In this document: in pieces, positions 8,531 through 17,487 of the stretch
Numbering within the stretch: position 1 is the stretch's first letter
Layout: each line of letters starts with the position of its first letter
DNA from: an uncultured Prevotella sp.
GTDB taxonomy: Bacteria > Bacteroidota > Bacteroidia > Bacteroidales > Bacteroidaceae
Reading direction: 5' to 3'
NCBI GenBank assembly: GCA_944320355.1
Contig: CALUHC010000011.1
Location: forward strand, 1 to 64,000
DNA: 64,000 nucleotides
The notes under the pieces: model-generated
What the model was told of the DNA's origin: nothing
The model's input: the letters and a program-made list of their open reading frames with translations, nothing else
The model's database searches: none
Translations under genes and position numbers: made by a program

Positions 8531-9508
8531 TTAAGGGTTTTCGGTCAATAGCGTTATCAGTGCGTCGGCGGTGAGGCCGCGTATGGCGGCCGCCTCGCCC
8601 CCGGAGAGGGCGGCTGTGAGCGCGGGGCGCGTCAGCGGGCAGCCTCTCAGCGCGGCTGTGAGCCGCTCCATCGGCACGTCGCCAGGCAGGAAGTCGCCCG
8701 TGAAGCCCACGGAGCGTATCTCCTGTCCGCGCAGCGTGATGCCAGCCTCTATGCCGCCCACGCCCTCTATGCGCGCGCGGCGCACGATGGAATAGGGTGG
8801 GTTCTTGCCGAAGATGAACTCCGGTGACAGGTATTCGCGCTCTGTCTCCTCTATGGCGGCCACGTCATCGGCTGTCAGTGTCAGCGTGTCGGTGCAGAGC
8901 AGGCGGCGCATGGTGGCGCGGAACTCGCCTGTCGTGGCATCCGTGTGGTCTTTCAGCAGGGCTATGCGCTGGCTCACGCTCCTCACGCCCTTGGCCTGCA
9001 GCTTGTCGCTGGCTGGCGTTATGGCCCGCATCATGTTGCCCATGTCGGTGTCAAATAGCATCGTGCCGTGCACAATGCTTCGCCCCGGCAGGTGGTAGAA
9101 GGCGCTGCCCGACACCTTGCGCCCGCCAATCATGATGTCGTTGCGCCCGCCGGCGGTGGCCTCTACGCCTATTTGGCGCAGGCCGTGGAGCACCAGGGTG
9201 ACGTACTTCTGGAACGTGAAGCCCACGGCCTCGTCGCTCGTTATGTACGACAGCATCACGTTGTGCATATCGGCATACACGCATCCGCCGCCGCTCTTGC
9301 GCCTGAACGTCCTGATGCCATTGGCGCGGCAGTAGTCGAGGTTCACCTCGCGCTCGGCCACCTGGTTGCGCCCGAAGATGACGCTCGGCTCCACCTGCCA
9401 TGTGAAGAAGCACTCGCGGCTGCCCAGGCGGCGGGCCGCATACTCCTCCATCGCGAGGTAGAACGACACTTGTCGTGTCTTGTCGTCGGGCAGTTCGATA
9501 TAGGTCAT
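8531..9508 (-). CDS. lplA: Lipoate--protein ligase
   Basis: Attaches free lipoate, via lipoyl-AMP, to GcvH and other lipoyl domains. The 325-residue product has the biotin/lipoate ligase fold: FFTWQVEPSVIFGRNQ, the substrate loop RRKSGGGCVYADMHNVMLSYI near residue 68 and GGRNDIMIGGRKVSGSAF with the catalytic-type lysine near residue 130. The C-terminal accessory domain follows (SPEFIFGKNPPYSIVRRARIEGVGGIEAGI). It is the first gene of the gcv operon, with a consensus promoter about 75 bp upstream. Its position makes the operon self-sufficient for lipoylating its own H protein from scavenged lipoate. Confidence 0.94.
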   Translation of the reverse strand: MTYIELPDDKTRQVSFYLAMEEYAARRLGSRECFFTWQVEPSVIFGRNQVAEREVNLDYCRANGIRTFRRKSGGGCVYADMHNVMLSYITSDEAVGFTFQKYVTLVLHGLRQIGVEATAGGRNDIMIGGRKVSGSAFYHLPGRSIVHGTMLFDTDMGNMMRAITPASDKLQAKGVRSVSQRIALLKDHTDATTGEFRATMRRLLCTDTLTLTADDVAAIEETEREYLSPEFIFGKNPPYSIVRRARIEGVGGIEAGITLRGQEIRSVGFTGDFLPGDVPMERLTAALRGCPLTRPALTAALSGGEAAAIRGLTADALITLLTENP

Positions 9509-9581
9509 CAGTTTTTTATTTGGTTTTTAGGGTAGGGGCTGCGGCATTTCGCTTCCTGCAAGGATGTCGCTTATCTTCTTG

Positions 9582-9613
9582 CAAATATAAGGAATAAAGC
9601 CGTTACCGCCAAA
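9582..9613 (-). promoter_or_regulatory. Bacteroidetes sigma-type promoter of the lplA-gcv operon
   Basis: Read on the minus strand, TTTG (9613-9610), then exactly 20 bp, then TATATTTG (9589-9582). This matches the Bacteroidetes -33/-7 consensus (TTTG, 19-20 bp, TAnnTTTG). It lies ~75 bp upstream of the lplA start codon. Confidence 0.85.
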
Positions 9614-9849
9614 AATAAAAGGCAGAAAAAGCACTTGTGAAAAACGGCTCTGCGCGACTGTTACTGCTATGCGACCCGAATGGCGGTTTTGACGCAAAAA
9701 GGGCGCGAAAACTTACGGTTCGGTTTGGGGCGGACTCTGTTCCGGCACGGTGTGCCGTCTGTTTCTGGCAATGCTTCTTTTTGCGTGGAACGCTATTCGG
9801 ACAGCCAGTTGGTAACGATTGTTAATAAGGTTAATTTTCGCAGCGTGTA

Positions 9850-10341
9850 GCCCTCTGAGAATCGCGTTTCCGCGGGAAAAAGGTGCCAGGGAGGCAAATG
9901 TCGTCGTATTGGGCGTGCAATTGCAACTCGCTGAGAGGCAGGAGGGTTGTGGGCGATTTGTGAAAACTGTGCAATGATGTACACCGAAATATCTGCCGAA
10001 AAACGGCCGGAAACATTGTTTTTTGACCGGGAAAGGGCATCAAAACCAGCCGTTTTGCTATCTGAAACGGCACATATCGCACTGCAATACGGGCCGTTTC
10101 ACAATCCGAAACAGCCCGTATTGCGGTATGAAGCGCCGTTTTTGTCAAGATATTTTACCTGACTGCGTTTTTCGTTTCCTATTTCGACAGAAAACGAAGT
10201 GTTAAATTTCGGGAGGCAGGAGGCGGGAGGCAGGAGTGCAGACGATAGTTTTGTAGTCGGTAGTCCTGTAGTTGCAGGAGTTCAGACGATAGTTTTTGCT
10301 CGTTTCCACAGCGTTCCTTCCGCATGGCTTTCTCACTTTTT
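9850..10341 (+). repeat. Long intergenic repeat, copy A
   Basis: About 492 bp, nearly identical to the reverse complement of 20740-21231 (copy B). The first ~360 bp are also recognisable at 50835-51194 (copy C). It begins at CCCTCTGAGAATCGCG, holds two AAACG-type palindromes (including a long stem at 10081-10127), then TTTTTGTCAAGATATTTTAC and TGTTAAATTTCGGGAGG, and ends in short GGGAGGCAGGAGG and CAGACGATAGTTTT repeats. A 105-codon frame on the minus strand is conserved with copy B, but it crosses the palindromes and ends at the repeat edge, so I do not call it a gene. The rest of the 9.5-10.57 kb gap shows no gene. Confidence 0.85.
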
Positions 10342-10343
10342 AA

Positions 10344-10516
10344 GAGCCTGTTTAAATTTTGCTCAGGTCAATTTGGCGAATTGTTTTCGAGGATGTTTTT
10401 CTGATTTTATGAGGAGGATAGCGGGCTATCTGACAAATAAAATCGGGAAAACAGACCGAAAACAAACGCAAAAGAACCTGATAGAACATTATTTATTGGA
10501 AAATTTAAACAGGCTC
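10344..10516. mobile_element. MITE with TAA target duplication
   Basis: A 173-bp non-coding element with perfect terminal inverted repeats (GAGCCTGTTTAAATTT at the left; its reverse complement at the right), flanked by TAA on both sides. Repeat copy B, which is otherwise colinear here, reads straight through from CTTTTT to ACCTTT without the element, so it serves as an empty-site paralogue. The 3-bp TNA duplication is compatible with mobilisation by an IS5-type transposase, but no transposase is present in the window. Confidence 0.82.
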
Positions 10517-10567
10517 TAACCTTTCCACGCTTTTACTTTTAGAGGGTGAGGGGAGGTAGGAGAGAGC

Positions 10568-11476
10568 TCACTTCTTCATTTCCATGAACCTAAGCTGGGC
10601 TTCGAGCATGGCCATTCGCGGCATATCGAAGCCGTGGCGGCGTGCTTCCTCTATTGGGCGGGTGTATAGATAATATATCTCCATTGGGCGTCGCAGGTCG
10701 TAGTCGAGCTTCATGCTGGGCGCGTATGGCGGCATACGGCGCGTCATCTCCACCATCTTGGCGGCAAAGTGGCTGTCGGCGGCAGGGGCGCCGCAAGCCT
10801 GCGCCGCCCCGATTACCTCCTGCATGAGCGCATCGACGAGGCGTGCCGACGGCTCTTCGGATATGAGTCGGTCGGTGGTGGCATTGAGCACTACAGACAG
10901 CCCGTTGAAAGGCATATTCCACATGGCCTTCTTCCATCTCGCCTCGCCATACTCGACAGCGGCCGACTTTATGCCTGCGGCGGCAAAGTCGGCCAGCAAC
11001 CGCTCCAGCATATCCGGTTCCCGGCACGAGTAGTTGCCTATGTTTATCGAGCCGTTGGCTGTATGGCGGACAACCCCCGGCTCTGTCTTGGCGGCACAGA
11101 TAAAGGCCAGCCCCGCGGCCAGTTGCGCACCGGGCAGCATGGCCTGCGCGTCGGCCTCAAGGCCAATGCCGTTCTGTATGAGCACCACGAGCGTGCGCGG
11201 CCCGAGCAGAGGGGGCAACAGCGATGGCAGCAGGCGGTTGTTGGTGGACTTCAGAGCCACCAGCACCACGTCGCACACGGGCATGCTGCCGGTGGAATCA
11301 TAAACCATCGGGCGGCTTATGGCAAAGTCGCCTCCGCAAGAGCGCACCGTGAGCCCGTTCTCGCGCACGTAATCATAGTCTGTGTGCAACAGGAAATGCA
11401 CGTCGAAGCCGGCCTGCGCCAGCTTCGCGCCATAGTAACCGCCTATGGCTCCTGTACCAACTATTGCGTATGTCAT
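10568..11476 (-). CDS. panE: 2-dehydropantoate 2-reductase (ketopantoate reductase family)
   Basis: NADPH-dependent reduction of ketopantoate to pantoate, for coenzyme A synthesis. The 302-residue product has an N-terminal Rossmann motif (AIVGTGAIGGYYGAKLAQAG), DVVLVALKSTNN, LIQNGIG, and the ApbA C-terminal domain with EARWKKAMWNMPFNGLSVVLNA (the Lys/Asn region used by this family) and YAPSMKLDYDLRRPMEIYYL. It stands alone on the minus strand between repeat DNA and the divergent dxs operon. Family members sometimes act on other 2-keto acids, so the substrate is the usual assignment, not proof. Confidence 0.9.
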   Translation of the reverse strand: MTYAIVGTGAIGGYYGAKLAQAGFDVHFLLHTDYDYVRENGLTVRSCGGDFAISRPMVYDSTGSMPVCDVVLVALKSTNNRLLPSLLPPLLGPRTLVVLIQNGIGLEADAQAMLPGAQLAAGLAFICAAKTEPGVVRHTANGSINIGNYSCREPDMLERLLADFAAAGIKSAAVEYGEARWKKAMWNMPFNGLSVVLNATTDRLISEEPSARLVDALMQEVIGAAQACGAPAADSHFAAKMVEMTRRMPPYAPSMKLDYDLRRPMEIYYLYTRPIEEARRHGFDMPRMAMLEAQLRFMEMKK

Positions 11477-11494
11477 AATCTTTTAGAAGTTATT

Positions 11495-11560
11495 TGCTGG
11501 AGTTGAAGGAGTTAGACGAAGTTATCGCTCCACTTCGTTCCGCTCGGGAAGTTAACGGAC
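11495..11560. repeat. GTTAACGGAC repeat copy upstream of panE
   Basis: Contains GGAGTTGAAGGAGTTAGACG, AAGTTATCGCTCC and GAAGTTAACGGACAAATGCT, one of the dispersed family described at 22757-23019. It lies in the panE-dxs divergent spacer. Confidence 0.6.
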
Positions 11561-11667
11561 AAATGCTTCGCTTTCGAGCACATATATCCCCGCCAGTTTG
11601 TAGCCTCCCCCGTAGGGGTAGGTTGGTGGTTGCTTCACGCAGAAGCATATTATGCACATTCCGCCTG

Positions 11668-11675
11668 CAAAGTTA
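11668..11675 (-). promoter_or_regulatory. Putative -7 box for panE
   Basis: TAACTTTG on the minus strand matches the -7 consensus TAnnTTTG. No good TTTG lies at the expected upstream distance, so this is tentative. It is ~190 bp from the panE start, with a repeat copy between. Confidence 0.45.
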
Positions 11676-11718
11676 ACATTTAATTCACATTGAAAGGCTT
11701 TTTATCGAAATAAAAGCG

Positions 11719-11726
11719 TATCTTTG
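11719..11726 (+). promoter_or_regulatory. -7 box of the dxs operon promoter
   Basis: TATCTTTG followed by C matches the strong Bacteroidetes -7 element, 42 bp before the ATG at 11768. The -33 element is not clear. Confidence 0.65.
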
Positions 11727-11767
11727 CACGGTTTATTCTATATCATTCGATTGTGAAACACGAAGAA

Positions 11768-13690
11768 ATGGACCTACTGAGCCATATACAATATCCCGCA
11801 GACCTGCGCCGGCTTCCTGAATACAAACTGCCGCAGGTATGCGACGAGCTGCGCCGCGACATACTCAACGAGCTGTCCGTGAACCCCGGCCACTTGGCTT
11901 CAAGCCTCGGCGTGGTGGAACTCACGGTGGCGCTGCACTATGTCTACAACACTCCGGAGGACAGGATTGTCTGGGATGTCGGCCATCAGGCCTATGGGCA
12001 CAAGATTCTCACCGGTCGCAGGGAGAGCTTCTGCACCAACCGCAAGCTGCATGGCATAATGCCGTTCCCGTCGCCCAAGGAGAGCGAATACGACACCTTT
12101 GTATGCGGGCACGCCAGCAACTCCATCTCGGCCGCATTGGGCATGGCCGTGGCCGAGAAGCAGACGGGAGCCGAGCGCAAGGTGGTGGCCGTGATAGGCG
12201 ACGGCGCCATGAGCGGCGGCCTGGCCTTCGAGGGGCTCAACAACGTGTCGTCGATGCCAAACGACGTGCTCATCATCCTCAACGACAACAACATGAGCAT
12301 AGACCGCAGCGTGGGCGGCATGAAGCAATACCTCATCGGACTGAACACCAACAAGACGTACAACGCGCTTCGCTTCAAGCTCTCGCGGTGGCTGCGCTCG
12401 CGCGGCTATCTAGAAGATGACCGCCGCAAGGGGCTGATAAGGCTGGGCAACGCGCTCAAGTCGGCCTTCAGCCACCAGCAGAACATATTCGAGGGGCTCG
12501 ACATACGGTACTTCGGCCCATTCGACGGCCACAACGTTGTGGAGCTGGTGCGCATACTGCGACAGCTGAAAGGCATGAGCGGACCCAAGCTGCTCCACCT
12601 GCACACCACAAAGGGCAAGGGCTACCGCCCGGCCGAAAAGGCCGCTACGATATGGCACGCGCCAGGAAAGTTTGACGTGGACACCGGCAAGCGCATCCCC
12701 GACGACGACGAGGGGAAGCCGGCAAAGTACCAGGACGTGTTCGGCAACACCCTCCTCGAACTGGCAAGGCAGAACCCGCGCATAGTCGGGGTTACGCCGG
12801 CCATGCCAACGGGTTGCTCAATGAGCATAATGATGGAGGCCATGCCCGAACGCACCTTCGACGTGGGCATTGCCGAGGGTCACGCCGTCACATTCTCAGG
12901 GGGCATGGCCAAGGAGGGACTGCAGCCATTCTGCAACATATACAGCGCTTTCGCGCAGCGCGCTTACGACAATATCATCCACGACGTGGCCATACTCGGC
13001 CTGCCCGTGGTGCTCTGCCTGGACCGCGCCGGGCTTGTAGGCCCCGACGGGCCGACGCACCACGGCGCGTTCGACATGGCCGCGCTGCGCCCCATACCCA
13101 ACCTCACCATAGCCTCGCCCATGAACGAGCACGAGCTGAGACGGCTGATGTACACCGCCCAGATGCCCGGCAAGGGGCCGTTCGTCATACGATACCCTCG
13201 CGGACGGGGCGTGATGAAAGACTGGCACTGCCCGCTGGAAGAAATACCGGTGGGCACGGGTAGGCGGCTGAAAGAGGGCCGCGACGTGGCCGTGCTGACC
13301 ATTGGCCCGATAGGAAACACCGCCGCCGAGGCCATAGCCGAAGCCGAAAGCGAGCGCAAAGGCCTCTCTGTGGCGCACTACGACCTGCGGTTCCTCAAGC
13401 CTATGGACGAACGGCTGCTGCATGAAGTGGCCGAACGATTCGGCAGAGTAGTCACTGTTGAGGACGGAACGCGCGCAGGAGGCATGGGCTCGGCAGTGCT
13501 CGAATGGATGGCCGACCACGGTTTCACACCGCGGATCATCCGGCTCGGACTGCCGGACAGCTTCGTGGAGCACGGCACCGTGGAGGAGCTGATGCAAATA
13601 ACCGGCATAGACAAGGACGCAATCAAGGCCGCCATAACAACCGCCACAAGCCAGGACAACGACAATAACCTAATATCACAACAACAATGA
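11768..13690 (+). CDS. dxs: 1-deoxy-D-xylulose-5-phosphate synthase
   Basis: Thiamine-diphosphate enzyme that condenses pyruvate with glyceraldehyde-3-phosphate, the first step of the MEP isoprenoid pathway. The ~640-residue product has [35 protein letters not shown], the ThDP motif [16 protein letters not shown] ending in NDNNMSID, the pyrimidine-domain region ([35 protein letters not shown]) and the transketolase C-terminal domain ([16 protein letters not shown]). The frame is also open from a GTG at 11753 (five extra residues); I prefer the ATG at 11768. It overlaps trkA by four bases (ATGA), so the genes are translationally coupled. Confidence 0.96.
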   Translation: MDLLSHIQYPADLRRLPEYKLPQVCDELRRDILNELSVNPGHLASSLGVVELTVALHYVYNTPEDRIVWDVGHQAYGHKILTGRRESFCTNRKLHGIMPFPSPKESEYDTFVCGHASNSISAALGMAVAEKQTGAERKVVAVIGDGAMSGGLAFEGLNNVSSMPNDVLIILNDNNMSIDRSVGGMKQYLIGLNTNKTYNALRFKLSRWLRSRGYLEDDRRKGLIRLGNALKSAFSHQQNIFEGLDIRYFGPFDGHNVVELVRILRQLKGMSGPKLLHLHTTKGKGYRPAEKAATIWHAPGKFDVDTGKRIPDDDEGKPAKYQDVFGNTLLELARQNPRIVGVTPAMPTGCSMSIMMEAMPERTFDVGIAEGHAVTFSGGMAKEGLQPFCNIYSAFAQRAYDNIIHDVAILGLPVVLCLDRAGLVGPDGPTHHGAFDMAALRPIPNLTIASPMNEHELRRLMYTAQMPGKGPFVIRYPRGRGVMKDWHCPLEEIPVGTGRRLKEGRDVAVLTIGPIGNTAAEAIAEAESERKGLSVAHYDLRFLKPMDERLLHEVAERFGRVVTVEDGTRAGGMGSAVLEWMADHGFTPRIIRLGLPDSFVEHGTVEELMQITGIDKDAIKAAITTATSQDNDNNLISQQQ

Positions 13691-15045
13691 AGATAGTAAT
13701 AGCAGGCGCGGGAGCCGTAGGCACGCACCTGGCCAAACTCATGTCGAGAGACCACCAGGACTGTGTGCTGCTTGATGAAGACGGAAAACGGCTCGAAGGG
13801 CTCGACAGCGAATACGACATAATGACCATGCAAGGCTCGCCAACGAGCATAGCCACACTCAAGGAAGCGGGCGTGCAGGGAGCCGACCTGTTCGTGGCCG
13901 TGACCCCGTTCGAGAGCCGCAACATGACCTCATGCATCATGGCGCACGCCATAGGGGCGAAAAAGACAGTGGCACGGATAGACAACTACGAGTACATGGC
14001 ACCGAAATTGCAGCCTTTCTTCGGCAGCCTTGGCATAGACTCACTGATATATCCCGAGGTGCTGGCGGCCATCGACATCAACAACGGGCTGAAAATGAGC
14101 TGGGTGAGGCAGCGTTGGGACGTGCATGGCGGGGCACTCGTAATGCTCGGCATAAAGCTGCGGGCCACCAGCCAAATCCTGAACCAGCCACTGCGCGAGC
14201 TTTGCGGCCCAGAAGACCCTTACCACATAGTGGCCATCAAGCGCGACACAGAGACATTGATACCCGGTGGCAATGACGAGCTGAGGCTTAACGACCTTGC
14301 GTACTTTATGACAACAAAGGAATATATACCTTATATCCGCAAGATTGTCGGCAAGGAAGATTATGCGGACGTGAAGAACGTAATCATCATGGGCGGCGGA
14401 AAGACATCGGTGAGGGCCGCGCTCACCGCCCCGAAATACCTTGACATAAAGATAATAGAGACCGACGAGCAGCGCTGCCGACGGCTGAATGAGCTGCTGG
14501 CCGACACGGACACAATGGTGATACACGGCGACGGGCGCAACATAAGCCTGCTCATGGAGGAAGGAATAAAGAACACACAGGCATTCGTCGCACTGACGGA
14601 CAACGCGGAAACCAACATTCTGGCCTGTCTCACGGCCAAGAGGCTCGGCGTGAGGAAGACAATCGCCATGGTGGAAAACCTCGACTACGTGGACATGGCC
14701 GAGGAACTCGACATCGGGACCATCATCAACAAGAAGACCATAGCGGCCAGCCACATTTATCAAATGATGCTCAACGCCAAAGTGAGCAACCTGCGCTCAC
14801 TCATGATGGTGGATGCCGATGTGGCCGAATTCACCGCCGAGGCAGGCTCGCCCGTGACCAAGAAGCCGGTGAAGAGCCTCGGACTGCCCTTCGGCGTGGC
14901 CATAGGCGGGCTGGTGCGCAACGATGTCGGAATGCTCGTCAACGGTAACTCGCAGATAGAAGCTGGCGACACTGTGATGGTTTTCTGCCACGAGCAGAAG
15001 ATGAACAAGATGGAGAAATACTTCAAGCAGTCGTCGATATGGTGA
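13687..15045 (+). CDS. trkA: Trk potassium uptake regulatory subunit TrkA
   Basis: Cytoplasmic NAD(H)-binding gating ring of the Trk K+ uptake system. The 452-residue product is a tandem duplication of an RCK_N/RCK_C unit: first Rossmann motif [15 protein letters not shown] at residue 4, second ([18 protein letters not shown]) near residue 232, each followed by a TrkA_C domain. It is translationally coupled to both dxs (4-nt overlap) and trkH (7-nt overlap). The link to dxs is positional; no functional connection is evident. Confidence 0.95.
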   Translation: MKIVIAGAGAVGTHLAKLMSRDHQDCVLLDEDGKRLEGLDSEYDIMTMQGSPTSIATLKEAGVQGADLFVAVTPFESRNMTSCIMAHAIGAKKTVARIDNYEYMAPKLQPFFGSLGIDSLIYPEVLAAIDINNGLKMSWVRQRWDVHGGALVMLGIKLRATSQILNQPLRELCGPEDPYHIVAIKRDTETLIPGGNDELRLNDLAYFMTTKEYIPYIRKIVGKEDYADVKNVIIMGGGKTSVRAALTAPKYLDIKIIETDEQRCRRLNELLADTDTMVIHGDGRNISLLMEEGIKNTQAFVALTDNAETNILACLTAKRLGVRKTIAMVENLDYVDMAEELDIGTIINKKTIAASHIYQMMLNAKVSNLRSLMMVDADVAEFTAEAGSPVTKKPVKSLGLPFGVAIGGLVRNDVGMLVNGNSQIEAGDTVMVFCHEQKMNKMEKYFKQSSIW

Positions 15046-16496
15046 ACTTCGGAATCGTCTTAAAAATCATCGGACAGCTGCTTTTCCTCGAAGGGGCCAT
15101 GATGCTGGTCTGCCTTGTCATGGCGCTATGCTACCGCGAGGACGACGTGATGGCCTTCGCCATATCGATGATATTCACCGTTTGCGCCGCCCTGGTGGCC
15201 AAATACTTCGGACGCAACGCCGGCAACGAGCTAAACCGCCGCGAGGCCTATCTCGTGGTGGCGCTCATCTGGGTGGTGTTCTGTGCCTTCGGAATGTTGC
15301 CCTTCCTCATCAGCGGCTACATACCGAGCGTCACCGACGCTTATTTCGAGACCATGTCGGGCTTCACAACCACCGGCGCCACCATCATAGACGACGTTGA
15401 GAGCCTGCCTCATACCATATTGTTCTGGCGGTCGTTCACCCACTGGATAGGCGGATTGGGCATCGTCTTCTTCACCATCGCCATACTTCCCTCTATTGTA
15501 GGGGGCAGCATAAAGGTGTTCGCGGCTGAGTCGACAGGCCCTCTGAAGTCAAAGATGCATCCCCGGCTGAGCACGGACGCAAAGTGGATATGGATGGTTT
15601 ACCTTGCTCTCACCGCTGCCTGCGTGGTGTCCTTCTGTGTGGCGGGCATGGATATATTCGACAGCGTGTGCTACTCAATGTCGATTGCCGGCACAGGCGG
15701 CTTTGCACCCCACAACAACAGCCTGGCCCACTACGGTTCGAGCACAATCGAATACATTGGCGCTCTGTTCCAGTTTCTGGCCGGAATGAACTTCACATTG
15801 CTCTACGTTGTGCTTTTCAAGGGTAAAGTGAGGCAGCTGCTGCGCAACTCCGAGTTCAAGCTCTACTGCTGCGTGATAGCCGTTTCCACAGCTCTCATAA
15901 TGTATTTCCTCATCAGTCGCAGCGGATACGACTTTGAGCACGCTTTCCGCTATGCCATTTTCCAGGTCGTAACGTTCATCACCACCACAGGTATGTTCAC
16001 TGACAACGCCGGCCAATGGCCTCACTTCACATGGATTGTGCTCGGCTTCTGTATGTTCATCGGCTCGTGTGCCGGGTCCACCAGCGGCGGGTTCAAGTGC
16101 ATCCGCGGCGTGATGATACTGAAGATAATACGCAACGAGTTCAGGCAGATACTCCACCCCAACGCCGTCCTGCCCGTGAAGATAAACCGGCAGAACGTGC
16201 TGATAGACAAGGTGCCGTCACTCCTGGCATTCTTTGTGTCCTACATACTCATCTGCCTCGTGGCTTCGATGGTGATAATCCTGTCTGGTGTTGACGACAC
16301 CAACTCCATAACCATTGCCTTGAGCAGCATAAGCAACGTTGGCCCTGCGCTTGGCAGCACCATCGGCCCTACCATGTCGTGGAGCTCGCTGCCAGAAGGA
16401 GTGAAGTGGCTATGCTCGTTGCTGATGCTCATAGGCCGCTTGGAAATAATGACTGTGCTCGTCTTGTTCACGCACAGTTTCTGGAAAGAGAATTAA
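15039..16496 (+). CDS. trkH: Trk potassium uptake membrane subunit TrkH
   Basis: K+ translocating inner-membrane subunit that works with TrkA. The 485-residue product is strongly hydrophobic, with four pore repeats visible as MSGFTTTGATI, SIAGTGGFAPHNNSLAH, TFITTTGMFT, and SSISNVGPALG. GSCAGSTSGGFKCIR just after the third is characteristic of TrkH. The start at 15039 overlaps the trkA stop by 7 nt. A 22-bp gap leads to manA, so the four genes dxs-trkA-trkH-manA probably form one transcript. Confidence 0.96.
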   Translation: MVNFGIVLKIIGQLLFLEGAMMLVCLVMALCYREDDVMAFAISMIFTVCAALVAKYFGRNAGNELNRREAYLVVALIWVVFCAFGMLPFLISGYIPSVTDAYFETMSGFTTTGATIIDDVESLPHTILFWRSFTHWIGGLGIVFFTIAILPSIVGGSIKVFAAESTGPLKSKMHPRLSTDAKWIWMVYLALTAACVVSFCVAGMDIFDSVCYSMSIAGTGGFAPHNNSLAHYGSSTIEYIGALFQFLAGMNFTLLYVVLFKGKVRQLLRNSEFKLYCCVIAVSTALIMYFLISRSGYDFEHAFRYAIFQVVTFITTTGMFTDNAGQWPHFTWIVLGFCMFIGSCAGSTSGGFKCIRGVMILKIIRNEFRQILHPNAVLPVKINRQNVLIDKVPSLLAFFVSYILICLVASMVIILSGVDDTNSITIALSSISNVGPALGSTIGPTMSWSSLPEGVKWLCSLLMLIGRLEIMTVLVLFTHSFWKEN

Positions 16497-16518
16497 TTAA
16501 ACCTCTCAATTCATACTC

Positions 16519-17487
16519 ATGGACAATTACTTTAAGTTCAAACCACTGCTAAAGCAAACCATTTGGGGAGGCAATCGCATCATCCCCTTCAAGCACCTGG
16601 AGGCCGAGATGGCCGACGTGGGCGAGAGCTGGGAGATTTCCGGCGCAAAGGGATGCGAGACCACGGTGGCCGGAGGCACGCTCGCCGGGCTCACAACCAA
16701 CCAACTCGTGGCCACGCTGAAAGAAAAATTGTTGGGTCGGGAGAATTATATGCGATTTGGCGATGAGTTCCCTTTGCTCATAAAATTCATCGACGCAGCC
16801 AGCGACCTGTCCATACAGGTACACCCGGACGACGTTACAGCCAAGCGGCATGGCCGCGAACGTGGCAAGACCGAGATGTGGTACGTGATGGACTCCGCCC
16901 ACGAGGCCACGATGATGGTTGGCCTCAACCGGCCTATCACGCCTGAAGAATACAAGAAGATGGTGGCCGATGGCACCATCTGCGAGGCAATCAACATATA
17001 CAAAGTGAAGGAGGGCGACTGCTTCTATATCCCCGCCGGGCGCATACACAGCATCGGGGCGGGATGCTTCCTGACGGAAATCCAGCAGACGAGCGACGTG
17101 ACATACCGCATCTATGACTTCAAACGTAAGGACAAGGACGGCAACACGCGCCAACTCCACACCGCCGAGGCTGCCGAGGCGATAGACTTCGGCGTGGCCG
17201 CAGACTACCGCACACACTACAATGCGGTGAGAAACGAAGGCGTGCCACTGGTGGAATGCCCGTTCTTCAGCACAGCCGTCTACGACCTCAGCGAACCCAT
17301 GACGCTCGATTACTCCGAGCTTGACAGCTTCGTGATACTTATCGGCGTGAAGGGCGACGGGCGCATAGCCTTCGCCGACGGCACAGCCACCACACTCAAC
17401 GCCGGCGAGACATTGTTGCTGCCGGCCACTACCGGCATGGTAACAGTCTGCGGAGAGGTGAAGTTCATCGAGACCTACGTGGCCTGA
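16519..17487 (+). CDS. manA: Mannose-6-phosphate isomerase, class I
   Basis: Zinc enzyme interconverting fructose-6-phosphate and mannose-6-phosphate, feeding GDP-mannose or mannose catabolism. The 322-residue product is the short cupin-type form, with the start FKFKPLLKQTIWGGNRI, SIQVHPDD (zinc-binding Gln/His), GKTEMWYVMD (zinc Glu), and FYIPAGRIHSIGAGCFLTEIQ (zinc His). It is last in the dxs-trkA-trkH-manA run. Its 3' end overlaps the convergent DUF4435 gene by 13 bp, with no room for a separate terminator. Confidence 0.94.
   Translation: MDNYFKFKPLLKQTIWGGNRIIPFKHLEAEMADVGESWEISGAKGCETTVAGGTLAGLTTNQLVATLKEKLLGRENYMRFGDEFPLLIKFIDAASDLSIQVHPDDVTAKRHGRERGKTEMWYVMDSAHEATMMVGLNRPITPEEYKKMVADGTICEAINIYKVKEGDCFYIPAGRIHSIGAGCFLTEIQQTSDVTYRIYDFKRKDKDGNTRQLHTAEAAEAIDFGVAADYRTHYNAVRNEGVPLVECPFFSTAVYDLSEPMTLDYSELDSFVILIGVKGDGRIAFADGTATTLNAGETLLLPATTGMVTVCGEVKFIETYVA

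Noticed and set aside
10199-10519. 106-codon plus-strand frame across repeat A and the MITE
   Set aside because: It joins two unrelated repeat elements; its similarity to a frame in copy B is only the shared repeat DNA.
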